Shown here: positions 1 to 6,906 of the stretch, piece by piece | Layout of the letters: every line of letters begins with the position of its first letter | Numbering within the stretch: position 1 is the stretch's first letter | Assembly (NCBI GenBank): GCA_014534095.1 | Contig: JACVSD010000070.1 | Coordinates: 1 to 9,160 of the forward strand | DNA: 9,160 nt | Source of the DNA: Nitrospiraceae bacterium | GTDB lineage: Bacteria; Nitrospirota; Nitrospiria; Nitrospirales; Nitrospiraceae | Direction: 5' to 3' | Made by a program: the position numbers and the translations under genes | The notes under the pieces: model-generated | Told to the model about the DNA's origin: nothing | Databases searched by the model: none | Seen by the model: the letters and a program-made list of their open reading frames with translations, nothing else

Positions 1-70
1 GGGCAAGGGTGACCCACGTGCTCGTCGCCGCGACCATACCCAGGACCCCGCTCACTCCGCTGCGTGTCAT
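1..70 (-). CDS. N-terminus of an unidentified exported protein (partial, cut by window edge)
   Basis: An ATG on the minus strand at 68-70 opens a frame that stays open to the window edge, giving 23 residues that begin MTRSGVSGVLGMVAAT. It is preceded by a good Shine-Dalgarno sequence (GGAGG, plus-strand 75-79, four bases before the ATG). It starts 15 bases after the stop of the Skp-like gene, so it is very probably the next gene of the bamA operon. The start has one Arg followed by a hydrophobic, Ala/Val/Gly-rich stretch, which looks like a Sec signal peptide, so I infer an envelope protein. In related operons the gene here is often a second OmpH-like protein or a lipid A biosynthesis gene, but too little is visible to choose. 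That a real gene starts here is likely; its function is unknown. Confidence 0.6.
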   Translation of the reverse strand, partial: MTRSGVSGVLGMVAATSTWVTLA

Positions 71-74
71 ACGT

Positions 75-79
75 CCTCC
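75..79 (-). promoter_or_regulatory. Ribosome binding site of the partial left-edge gene
   Basis: The minus strand reads AACGGAGGACGTATG, with a GGAGG core four bases before the ATG at 68-70. It is the clearest Shine-Dalgarno in the minus-strand operon and is the main support for calling a real gene at the left edge. Confidence 0.6.
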
Positions 80-85
80 GTTACG

Positions 86-637
86 CTAAGGATAGTCGCG
101 GTTGAATTGCTCGATCACCTGATTCGAGATGTCCAACTGCTCTTCATGATAGATCGTCGGCCCACCCTTGCTCTTGTCTACGACCATGTGGAGGTCCAGC
201 CGCTTGGCCACTTTGGCGACGACCGCTTCGACTTTTTCGCGAAAGCTTTCCAGGACATCCTTCTGCTTCTCTTGCACTTCGCGGTTCAACTCGGTCACCT
301 TCTGCTGATATTCCTGCATCCGCCGTCGGAACTGCTCCTCGCGCTCGCGTTTTGCCGTCGGAGTCAGCACGGTGGCCTGCTTGACGAAGTCTTCCTCCAT
401 CCGGCGTAACTCGCGCTCGTCCAACTCGATCAACGCCTGCCGATTCTTCGAAAAGGAGGCGAGATTGTCTTTGGCTTTTCTCCCCGAATTCGTCTCGTTC
501 AGGACCTTCTGCGGGTCAATGACGCCGATCCGAGCGTCAATTTTAACTTCATTCGCCGGACCACGGCACCCCGCCAGCAACATCGCCAGGAGCACCAGCA
601 CCCACCCGGACCCGTAAAGATATCGACCGCGCATCAT
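86..637 (-). CDS. ompH: Skp/OmpH-family periplasmic chaperone, predicted lipoprotein
   Basis: Skp (OmpH) is a periplasmic holdase that keeps unfolded outer-membrane proteins soluble on their way to the BAM complex. The 183-residue product has the family layout: a short beta segment after the signal (ARIGVIDPQKVLNET, about residues 35-49), a long charged coiled-coil arm rich in Glu, Lys, Arg and Gln (about 52-140), and a closing VAKRLDLHMVVDKS segment (about 143-156) that completes the body. I start it at the ATG at 635-637 (ATG-ATG pair), because the upstream GTG at 701-703 would add residues inside bamA before the signal peptide. From this start there is a basic n-region (MMRGR), a hydrophobic core and the lipobox LLAGC with Cys24. 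Classical Skp is soluble, so the lipobox is unusual; Arg at +2 does not give the inner-membrane retention signal known from enterobacteria. It begins 19 bases after the bamA stop, with only a weak GGGAAG upstream, so translation may be coupled to bamA. Confidence 0.88.
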   Translation of the reverse strand: MMRGRYLYGSGWVLVLLAMLLAGCRGPANEVKIDARIGVIDPQKVLNETNSGRKAKDNLASFSKNRQALIELDERELRRMEEDFVKQATVLTPTAKREREEQFRRRMQEYQQKVTELNREVQEKQKDVLESFREKVEAVVAKVAKRLDLHMVVDKSKGGPTIYHEEQLDISNQVIEQFNRDYP

Positions 638-656
638 GACAATACTATACTTCCCG

Positions 657-3005
657 CTAGAACATGGACCCGATGGTGAACTCGAAAACTCCCGTCCGTT
701 CACCCTCCCGGGGGTTCAGATTGATCCCGTACGCGGCGCGCAACGGCCCGAACGGAGAGATCCATCGCCCTTCCAAGCCGACGGATGATCTGAGATTAAA
801 GGAAAGCGGCTCATTATCGTCAAACCCTTTGCCATAATCGAAGAAAATGACGCCATTCAGCTTGGCATCCGATGAAATCGTAAAGATGAAATCATTGTTA
901 AAGATAAGCTGCTGCGCCGCTCCGACGGTGGAGTAAAACGTCGGGACCACGGGGCCCGCCCGGCCGAACACAAAGCCGCGCATCGTATTGATGCCGCCGA
1001 CGAAAAACCGTTCGGTCAAGGGCACCTGCGTGCCGCCGAGGGCCTCCACCGCTCCATAGCGCGCATGGACTGAAAACCGGGTATCGTACGGCAAGGGCGT
1101 ATATTTAATCACGTCCACATAATATTTAATGAAGTTGTTGCTGCCTCCGAGCAACGGGGTGCCGACGTCGAATCCTCCGCCGATCCGCCAGCCGGTGCGC
1201 GGATCGAGAAAGTAGTCCCGCGTATCACGAAACACGGACGTGCGGAATCCCGTGGTCGATTGCGTGCCCAACTGGCGACAGACCAGGGGAATAAGGTCCG
1301 GGCAGATACCCAATTGAGGGTCGGAAAACTCCAATTGCTCGGCGAAGAGACTAATGCTGCCGGTCACATACTCGGACAGCCACCGGCCGAATGTCACGCT
1401 GGCGCCGGACTTCTCTTCGAAGTACGAAATGTAGTTCGTGATGCTCCGGTAAACGTCCAACTGCACTGAGGTGAGCGAGTCGTTCAAGTACGGATTACGG
1501 AAGGTAATGAGTCCCAACGACCGCTGCTGGCCCAACTGTCCGCGGATTCTCCCCAGATACCCGTTGCCTCCCAAGTTGCCTTCAGTGATGTCGGCGATCG
1601 CCACCAGCTTATCGAGAGTGCTGAATCCGCCGCCGATGCTGAACTGGCCCGTCGGTTTTTCCTTCACCCGGACATTCAAATCGACTTTGTCGGCGTCGAC
1701 CTGCGCCGGTAAGATTTCGACCGTCTCAAAAAAATTCAAGTTGTTGAGCCGCTGAAAGCTCCGTTTGAGCGACGGCGTATCGATCACATCCTGCTCGTCG
1801 ACGCGGATTTCTCGGCGGATCACATTGTCGCGCGTCTTATCGTTTCCATTGATGTTGATTTGGCGAATCCGCATCATCTCGCCTTCACGAATGTTCAAGA
1901 TAATCGTGGCGGTGCGGGCTTCGTTGTTGGGGCTCACGTTGGGCACGACTTCGGCGAACGCATAGCCTTTGCTGCCGTACATGTCCGTCAGCCGCGTGAT
2001 CTCATCGCGGATCTTCGCGCGCTGGAAAATCTCGCCCTCCCTCATCCTCAGGCCTTCCCGAAGATCGGCTTCTTCGAACACCGTATAGCCCCGGAAGCCC
2101 ACTTCGGCGACCGTGAACGGTTCGCCTTCGGCCACATTGAACGTCACAATGAACCACTTCTTATCCTCGGTCAGTTCAACGGTGGGAAAGCTGACCTGCA
2201 CGTTCAAGTACCCTTTGTTGAGCAGGATTTCTTTTACCCGCTCCACGTCGTTGGCCAATTCCTCGCGCTTCAGAATCCCGGCATCAGACAGAAACGACGG
2301 CAGTTTGAGCTTGGTGATCAACCCGTACCAGGGAACCCACTCGCGCGTGGCGATCACCCGGAACATTTCGTCCTTCGTCGCGGCACGGAGCCCGTCGAAG
2401 TTGACGGTTTTTACCCGCGCCTTTTCGCCTTCCTTGACGAAAAACGTGAGCCGCTTGCGATCTTCATCCAACGTCTGAACGACCGGAATCACCTGGGCGC
2501 TATAATACCCGTCCTCCTGATAGGCCAGCCTGATTCTTTCGGCGCTCTCCTTCGCCTGCTGCTGGTCGAGGAACGCCTGGCTCTTAATCGTGGTTTTCTC
2601 CTTGAGCTTGTCGTCACTGAGATCTTCATTGCCGTCATAGACGATTTCCGTGATGAACGGTTTTTCACGCACGACAAAGGTCACGGAGATGCCGCCGGGT
2701 ACCGTATCGGTTTCGACCTGCACATCCTCGAAAAATCCGGTGTCATAGAGAATCTTGACCTGCCCGCGCACGTGTTCAGGGGTATAGGGATCGTCCACCT
2801 TGAGCGTGAGCCGGCCGGCAATCGCCGCCAATTCAATCCGCTTATTGCCCCGGATCTCGAGCTGCTTTACCCTCGGGCCTTCGGCGGTGCCGGTTTCCGC
2901 GGCTGCATGCCAGACTGACATCGCCGCGTACAGGAGCAAGACCACTACCACCGCCCATCGAGGTCTGTGGAGCAAGGCGGTGGTCACTGCGGAGGGGCCC
3001 CACAC
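657..3005 (-). CDS. bamA: Outer membrane protein assembly factor BamA
   Basis: BamA (Omp85/YaeT) is the central channel of the BAM complex, which folds and inserts beta-barrel proteins into the outer membrane. The 782-residue length matches the family (about 800). In order: signal peptide (core AVVVVLLLYAAM, cleavage probably after AAA near residue 36); five POTRA domains at about 46-115, 116-193, 196-293, 296-373 and 377-449; and a C-terminal 16-strand barrel from about 453 to 782. The barrel holds the family's loop-6 motif as MRGF (675-678, usually VRGF) and the protein ends in Phe, the typical C-terminal beta-signal residue. A loop near residues 561-580 carries two cysteines (568 and 576). 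The start is uncertain: GTG at 3005 is the only standard start codon upstream of the signal peptide apart from GTG at 2987, and neither has a Shine-Dalgarno. In-frame sequence upstream stops at 3081-3083. Downstream lies the Skp gene of the same pathway. Function is near certain; the start is not. Confidence 0.96.
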   Translation of the reverse strand: MWGPSAVTTALLHRPRWAVVVVLLLYAAMSVWHAAAETGTAEGPRVKQLEIRGNKRIELAAIAGRLTLKVDDPYTPEHVRGQVKILYDTGFFEDVQVETDTVPGGISVTFVVREKPFITEIVYDGNEDLSDDKLKEKTTIKSQAFLDQQQAKESAERIRLAYQEDGYYSAQVIPVVQTLDEDRKRLTFFVKEGEKARVKTVNFDGLRAATKDEMFRVIATREWVPWYGLITKLKLPSFLSDAGILKREELANDVERVKEILLNKGYLNVQVSFPTVELTEDKKWFIVTFNVAEGEPFTVAEVGFRGYTVFEEADLREGLRMREGEIFQRAKIRDEITRLTDMYGSKGYAFAEVVPNVSPNNEARTATIILNIREGEMMRIRQININGNDKTRDNVIRREIRVDEQDVIDTPSLKRSFQRLNNLNFFETVEILPAQVDADKVDLNVRVKEKPTGQFSIGGGFSTLDKLVAIADITEGNLGGNGYLGRIRGQLGQQRSLGLITFRNPYLNDSLTSVQLDVYRSITNYISYFEEKSGASVTFGRWLSEYVTGSISLFAEQLEFSDPQLGICPDLIPLVCRQLGTQSTTGFRTSVFRDTRDYFLDPRTGWRIGGGFDVGTPLLGGSNNFIKYYVDVIKYTPLPYDTRFSVHARYGAVEALGGTQVPLTERFFVGGINTMRGFVFGRAGPVVPTFYSTVGAAQQLIFNNDFIFTISSDAKLNGVIFFDYGKGFDDNEPLSFNLRSSVGLEGRWISPFGPLRAAYGINLNPREGERTGVFEFTIGSMF

Positions 3006-3028
3006 GAAAACGTAGACGATGCCGGCAT
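2984..3028 (-). other. Possible 14-codon leader ORF overlapping the alternative bamA start
   Basis: On the minus strand an ATG at 3026-3028 opens a 14-codon frame (MPASSTFSCGAPPQ) ending in TGA at 2984-2986. The TGA overlaps the GTG at 2985-2987, which is in frame with bamA, forming a GTGA overlap of the kind seen in translational coupling. An AAGGGA lies 11 bases before the ATG, a weak and rather distant Shine-Dalgarno. No ribosome binding site precedes either bamA start, so coupling through this short ORF would explain how bamA is initiated. Short ORFs of this length arise easily by chance, so this is a suggestion only. Confidence 0.2.
3019..3028. repeat. 10-base perfect palindrome (ATGCCGGCAT) in the bamA leader
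   Basis: ATGCCGGCAT is its own reverse complement and lies 13 bases upstream of the first bamA GTG. It could be a protein-binding half-site or a coincidence in GC-rich DNA. No known operator is recognised. Confidence 0.25.
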
Positions 3029-3189
3029 AACAACGCGATTCCCTTGTGGTGCAGAAGGCCTGAGCGGAAATCCATGCGACTCAGCCTGTCCTGCGCACAG
3101 AACAGTGGAGTGATGGCGGCCATATCCGGTGACTCACTCTATGCGGACGGGTTGTCTAGGCACGCAGGTGTCCGCCGGAAAACTGCCGG

Positions 3190-3218
3190 ATTATATGGAT
3201 CGCCCCACCCGTTGTAAA
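3190..3218 (-). promoter_or_regulatory. Sigma-70-type promoter for the bamA operon
   Basis: On the minus strand the -35 box is TTTACA (3213-3218; five of six consensus bases). It is followed by a spacer of exactly 17 bases and a perfect -10 box TATAAT (3190-3195). This predicts transcription starting near 3183 and a leader of about 175 bases before the bamA GTG. It is the best promoter match I found in the window. The long leader leaves room for post-transcriptional control. Confidence 0.7.
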
Positions 3219-3272
3219 GCGCGGCCACTGCAGACGAGGGTGCATCCCGCGGCTCATGGGTCCGTCCATTTC

Positions 3273-3300
3273 TTGACTTCACCGCACCCACCAACATACT
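3273..3300 (+). promoter_or_regulatory. Probable promoter of galU giving a leaderless mRNA
   Basis: A -35 box TTGACT (3273-3278; five of six) is followed by a 16-base spacer and a -10 box CATACT (3295-3300; four of six). Transcription would begin at about 3306-3309, at or within three bases of the galU ATG at 3309. The bases before that ATG have no Shine-Dalgarno, which fits leaderless translation. Confidence 0.5.
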
Positions 3301-3308
3301 ATCGTTTG

Positions 3309-4205
3309 ATGTCTGGACAGAACGTGAGAAAGGCTGTCATTCCAGCCGCAGGACTCGGCACGCGCTTTCTCCCCGCCACCAAAGCCTCTCCCAAGGAAAT
3401 GCTGCCGCTGGTCGATAAGCCGCTCATCCAATACACGGTCGAAGAAGCCGTGGCGGCCGGGATCGAGGACATCATCATTATCACGGGGCGCGGGAAGCGG
3501 GCGATCGAAGACCATTTTGACCGCTCCGTGGAACTCGAGGAAAATCTCAAGGGCACCGGCAAGAGCCAGATGTTGCATCAGATCCGCCAGATCTCGAAGC
3601 TCGCAAATTTCTGTTATGTGCGTCAGTCTGAGGCCTTGGGATTGGGCCATGCCGTCCTTTGCGCGCAACACCTGATCGGCGACGAACCGTTTGCGGTCAT
3701 CCTCGGAGATGAAATCATCGATGCACCCATCCCGGCCCTGGGCCAGTTGATCCATGTCTACAAGAAACGCCACGGCGCCGTGCTGGGCGTTCAGGATGTC
3801 CCCAAGCAGGACGTCAGCCGCTACGGCATCGTGACCCCGAAACGCCTCAGTCCCGGTTTGCACCGCGTGCAAGATCTTGTCGAGAAACCGGCCCCGGCCG
3901 ACGCCCCGTCGACGCTGGCGGTCATCGGGCGCTATGTGCTGCCTCCGGAGATTTTCCCAATCCTCCGGAAGACCGCCCCTGGGAAAAACGGCGAGATCCA
4001 ACTGACGGATGCGCTGAAAGAGCTCGCAAGACGATCGCCGATGTACGCTCATGAAATCAAAGGGCAGCGACATGATGCTGGAGACAAACTGGGCTTTCTG
4101 ATTGCGACGGTCGAGTTCGCGCTCAAAAACGCCGCGTTGGGTGCGGAGTTCAGTGACTACCTGTCGTCCCGTATGCGGATGATCAGCAATGACCGGCGGA
4201 AATAG
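3309..4205 (+). CDS. galU: UTP-glucose-1-phosphate uridylyltransferase
   Basis: GalU makes UDP-glucose from UTP and glucose-1-phosphate in the cytoplasm, supplying lipopolysaccharide, exopolysaccharide and other glycan synthesis. The 298-residue product is the normal length. It shows the nucleotide-binding signature GLGTRFLPATKASPKEMLPL (15-34), the uridine-contacting region QSEALGLGHAV (106-116), the metal-binding Asp in LGDEII (132-137; the family more often has GDD), VEKP (191-194), and EIQLTDAL (229-236). The start is the ATG at 3309: it immediately precedes the conserved VRKAVIPAAG segment. The frame is open back to 3129, but that extension has no GalU-like sequence and crosses the divergent promoter. 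No Shine-Dalgarno is present, consistent with a leaderless message. lon follows after 79 bases with no obvious terminator between, so some cotranscription is possible. Confidence 0.97.
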   Translation: MSGQNVRKAVIPAAGLGTRFLPATKASPKEMLPLVDKPLIQYTVEEAVAAGIEDIIIITGRGKRAIEDHFDRSVELEENLKGTGKSQMLHQIRQISKLANFCYVRQSEALGLGHAVLCAQHLIGDEPFAVILGDEIIDAPIPALGQLIHVYKKRHGAVLGVQDVPKQDVSRYGIVTPKRLSPGLHRVQDLVEKPAPADAPSTLAVIGRYVLPPEIFPILRKTAPGKNGEIQLTDALKELARRSPMYAHEIKGQRHDAGDKLGFLIATVEFALKNAALGAEFSDYLSSRMRMISNDRRK

Positions 4206-4250
4206 TCCTCCCCTGCGTGTCATCTACCAATCAGCACGGTAACCATAGAC

Positions 4251-4267
4251 GAGGCCGCCGAGGCCGC
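4251..4267 (+). repeat. Short direct repeat in front of lon
   Basis: GAGGCCGC occurs at 4251-4258 and again at 4260-4267, one base apart, directly upstream of the lon ribosome binding site. I see no CIRCE element and no convincing sigma-32-type or sigma-70-type promoter in the 79-base gap between galU and lon. The repeat may be chance. Confidence 0.3.
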
Positions 4268-4268
4268 G

Positions 4269-4273
4269 AAGGA
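4269..4273 (+). promoter_or_regulatory. Ribosome binding site of lon
   Basis: AAGGA lies 11 bases before the ATG at 4285, a slightly long but acceptable spacing. No closer purine-rich stretch or alternative start is present. Confidence 0.5.
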
Positions 4274-4284
4274 ATAGACGACCG

Positions 4285-6768
4285 ATGACAGACCCTAACG
4301 AGCAAGAAATCCAACCGCCGCAGAACGTCGAGGTTCCCGACCAACTTCCCTTGCTGCCGGTCCGCGACATCGTCGTGTTCCCTTACATGGTGCTGCCCTT
4401 GTTCGTCGGCCGCGATATGTCGATCAAGGCGATCGAGGCGGCGCTCGCCGGTAACCGCATGATCTTCCTGGCCACCCAGAAGGCGCTCGACGTCGAAAAC
4501 CCGACTCCGGAGGATATTCATTCCGTCGGCACCGTGGGCATCATCATGCGGATGCTGAAGTTGCCGGATGAACGGATCAAGATTCTGGTCCAAGGCGTCG
4601 CCAAGGCCAAGATCACGAATTTCATTCAAACGGACCCCTACTATTCGGTCCACATCGACAAGCTCCCGGACTTGAAGCCGGCGGTCACCTCGCTCGAATC
4701 GGAAGCCGTCATGCGGACGGTCAAAGAGCAGATCGAGCGCATCGTCAGCCTCGGGAAAGTGCTAATTCCCGACGTCATGGTGGTGATTGAAAACCTCGAA
4801 GAACCCGGACGCCTGGCCGACATGGTCGCCAGCAACCTGGGCCTGAAGGTCGATATCACCCAGGCCGTCCTGGAGATTACCGATCCGATCCAGCGGCTTC
4901 GCCAGGTGAGCGACATTCTCGGCAAAGAGATCGAAGTCCTGTCCATGCAGCAGAAGATCCAGGCGCAGGCCAAAGGAGAAATGGACAAGACGCAGCGCGA
5001 ATATTTTCTGCGTGAACAACTGAAGGCGATTCAGAAAGAACTCGGCGAACTGGATGAGCGGGCGGAGGAGGTCACCGAATTCCGCAAGCGCATCAAAGAT
5101 GCGAAGATGCCCGAGAAGGTGCTGAAGGAAACGGAAAAACAGCTCAAACGCCTGGAAAAAATGCACCCGGACACCGCCGAATCGGCGACGGTCCGGACCT
5201 ATCTCGAATGGATGGTGGAACTCCCGTGGTCGAAGAAATCCAAAGACAACCTCGACCTCAAGGCCGCGGCCAAAGTCCTCAATGACGATCATTACGATCT
5301 CGAAAAAGTGAAGGAACGCATCCTCGAATATCTGGCCGTCCGGAAGCTCAAAGAAAAGATGAAGGGGCCGATCCTCTGCTTCGTCGGGCCTCCGGGTGTC
5401 GGCAAGACGTCCCTCGGCAAGTCGATCGCCCGGGCGCTCGGCCGTGAATTCGTGCGCATCAGCCTCGGCGGGGTGCGGGACGAAGCCGAGATTCGCGGTC
5501 ATCGCCGCACATATGTCGGCGCCCTGCCTGGTCGGATGATCCAAGGAATGAAACAAGCGGGCACCAACAACCCCGTGTTCATGCTTGACGAAGTCGATAA
5601 AGTGGGCATGGATTTTCGCGGCGATCCTTCCGCCGCCTTGCTGGAAGTTCTGGACCCGGAACAGAACAATGCCTTTACCGATCATTACCTCGGCGTGCCG
5701 TTTGACCTTTCCGAGGTGATGTTCATCACCACCGCGAATTTGATCGATCCCATCCTTCCCGCCTTGCGAGACCGGATGGAAGTCATCGAGATCCCGGGAT
5801 ACACCGAGGAAGAGAAGCTCGGCATCGCGCAAAAGTATCTCATCCCTCGCCAGTTGGATGAACATGGCATAACCAACCGCCATGTGCGCATCGTCGAACC
5901 GGCCATTCGCCAAATCATCGCTCATTACACGCGGGAGGCCGGCGTCCGCAATCTTGAGCGCGAAATCGCCAACGTGATGCGCAAAGTGGCCAAAAAGGTG
6001 GCCGAGGGAAAAGGCCAAGGTTTTCCGATCAACCCGGCCAACCTTCATAAATATCTCGGGGTGCCGAAATACCTGCCGGAAACCGAGTTGGAGAAAGATG
6101 AAGTGGGTGTCGCGACGGGATTGGCCTGGACGGAAGCCGGCGGAGACGTGCTCTACATTGAAGCCACCGTCATGAAAGGCAAGGGCCAGCTCACGCTCAC
6201 CGGCCACCTCGGCGACGTGATGAAGGAATCGGCGCAGGCCGCATTGAGCTACGTCCGTTCACGCGAGAAGACCTTGCATATCAACCATGAATTATTCGGC
6301 AAGCAGGATCTGCACATTCATGTGCCGGCCGGCGCCATTCCCAAAGACGGCCCTTCGGCCGGTATCACCATGGCCACCGCGATAGCGTCCGCCCTCTCCG
6401 GAATTCCAGCCCGGAGGGATCTCGCCATGACCGGTGAGATCACCCTTCGCGGACGGGTCCTGCCGATCGGCGGGCTGAAAGAAAAGATCCTGGCGGCCAA
6501 ACGGGCCAAGCTCACGACCGTGATCTTGCCCCGGCGGAACAAGAAGGACCTGGAAGAGATTCCCAAGCATCTCTTGAAGGGCATTCAGTTGTGCTTTGCG
6601 GAAACCATGGATGACGTGATGAAGATCGCCCTTCGGCGGAAGCTTCTCACGATGCGGCCGCTTAAGAAGACCTCAAAGACCTCATCTGCGGCCTCCCGGA
6701 GCAAGCTCAGCCGCCTAAAAAAAGGCAGACGGTCCATGCCTGCACATCCCCTGACGCCTGCCCTGTGA
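4285..6768 (+). CDS. lon: ATP-dependent protease Lon (class IV AAA+ Ser-Lys protease)
   Basis: Lon is a cytoplasmic homohexamer that unfolds and degrades damaged and short-lived regulatory proteins using ATP. Visible layout: N-terminal substrate-recognition domain (about 20-212, starting [15 protein letters not shown]), a helical/coiled linker (about 213-355), the AAA+ module, and the C-terminal protease domain (about 600-780). The AAA+ module has Walker [10 protein letters not shown] (368-376), Walker B FMLDEVDK (432-439), sensor-1 Asn485 in TTANLIDP, and an Arg-finger-like LRDRM. In the protease domain, catalytic Ser691 sits in DGPSAGITM and Lys734 in GGLKEK, exactly the 43-residue spacing of E. 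coli Ser679/Lys722. At 827 residues it is about 43 longer than E. coli Lon. Most of the excess is a C-terminal tail from about residue 784 with 14 Lys/Arg in some 36 residues plus many Ser. The enzyme looks complete and active. Confidence 0.98.
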   Translation: MTDPNEQEIQPPQNVEVPDQLPLLPVRDIVVFPYMVLPLFVGRDMSIKAIEAALAGNRMIFLATQKALDVENPTPEDIHSVGTVGIIMRMLKLPDERIKILVQGVAKAKITNFIQTDPYYSVHIDKLPDLKPAVTSLESEAVMRTVKEQIERIVSLGKVLIPDVMVVIENLEEPGRLADMVASNLGLKVDITQAVLEITDPIQRLRQVSDILGKEIEVLSMQQKIQAQAKGEMDKTQREYFLREQLKAIQKELGELDERAEEVTEFRKRIKDAKMPEKVLKETEKQLKRLEKMHPDTAESATVRTYLEWMVELPWSKKSKDNLDLKAAAKVLNDDHYDLEKVKERILEYLAVRKLKEKMKGPILCFVGPPGVGKTSLGKSIARALGREFVRISLGGVRDEAEIRGHRRTYVGALPGRMIQGMKQAGTNNPVFMLDEVDKVGMDFRGDPSAALLEVLDPEQNNAFTDHYLGVPFDLSEVMFITTANLIDPILPALRDRMEVIEIPGYTEEEKLGIAQKYLIPRQLDEHGITNRHVRIVEPAIRQIIAHYTREAGVRNLEREIANVMRKVAKKVAEGKGQGFPINPANLHKYLGVPKYLPETELEKDEVGVATGLAWTEAGGDVLYIEATVMKGKGQLTLTGHLGDVMKESAQAALSYVRSREKTLHINHELFGKQDLHIHVPAGAIPKDGPSAGITMATAIASALSGIPARRDLAMTGEITLRGRVLPIGGLKEKILAAKRAKLTTVILPRRNKKDLEEIPKHLLKGIQLCFAETMDDVMKIALRRKLLTMRPLKKTSKTSSAASRSKLSRLKKGRRSMPAHPLTPAL

Positions 6769-6906
6769 TCTGGGTCGATCTCCAAGGGTTCAGGACGAAG
6801 AAGGAGACACCTGCCGAAGCCTCTCCGCCCATGGGTCGGGCGAGCGTCGCATCACCGCCGGCACAGCGATTAGACCATCTACCAGTCCGCTAGGGGAGCC
6901 GTGGCC
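6769..6906. other. Gap between lon and thiL
   Basis: These 138 bases hold no convincing gene, promoter or terminator hairpin with a T-tract. An AAGGAG at 6801-6806 looks like a ribosome binding site but has no start codon at proper distance. The ATG at 6831 opens only a 20-codon frame ending at 6893. Whether thiL is cotranscribed with lon cannot be decided from this. Confidence 0.4.
6893..6898 (+). promoter_or_regulatory. Ribosome binding site that decides the thiL start
   Basis: GGGGAG lies two bases before a GTG at 6901 but eight bases before a second in-frame GTG at 6907. Eight bases is the normal spacing, so the second GTG is preferred. Confidence 0.6.

Larger units (their letters stand above)
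3006..3308. other. Divergent control region between bamA and galU
   Basis: These 303 bases have no convincing gene on either strand. They hold two outward-facing sigma-70-type promoters whose -35 boxes are about 54 bases apart: bamA's on the minus strand (3190-3218) and galU's on the plus strand (3273-3300). The bamA side contains a leader of about 175 bases with a small palindrome and a possible short ORF. The galU side has practically no leader. The plus-strand frame that extends galU upstream to 3129 runs through the bamA promoter and lacks protein-like sequence. The two genes serve the outer membrane and surface-sugar supply, so shared control is conceivable, but nothing in the sequence proves it. 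Confidence 0.6.

Noticed and set aside
638..703. GTG at 701-703 as start of the Skp gene
   Set aside because: It would place 22 extra residues, within the bamA end, before a clean lipoprotein signal peptide.
1860..2918. 352-codon open frame antisense to bamA
   Set aside because: It lies wholly inside bamA on the other strand. Its product is low in recognisable motifs and rich in residues typical of reversed coding sequence; long antisense frames are common in GC-rich genes.
2842..3123. 93-codon minus-strand frame from the bamA leader into bamA
   Set aside because: It is out of frame with bamA for most of its length and Arg/Gly/His-rich with no motif. I considered a frameshift in the bamA signal region, but the bamA frame already supplies a full signal peptide.
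3129..3308. 60-residue N-terminal extension of galU
   Set aside because: It has no GalU-like sequence, crosses the divergent bamA promoter and precedes the galU promoter; the ATG at 3309 directly precedes the conserved start.
3279..4223. 314-codon open frame antisense to galU
   Set aside because: Covers galU exactly; no family motif, no promoter, codon shadow.
4762..6207. 481-codon open frame antisense to lon
   Set aside because: Fully covered by the intact lon gene with conserved motifs; the antisense product has many His/Phe/Asp typical of a codon shadow and no ribosome binding site that I can see.
6714..6728. GCCT-AAAAAA-AGGC hairpin near the end of lon
   Set aside because: It lies inside the coding sequence, the stem is only four pairs, and no T-tract follows, so it is not a supported terminator.
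6831..6893. 20-codon frame between lon and thiL
   Set aside because: No ribosome binding site at proper distance, no recognisable sequence, and its stop overlaps the thiL Shine-Dalgarno by chance-level arrangement.
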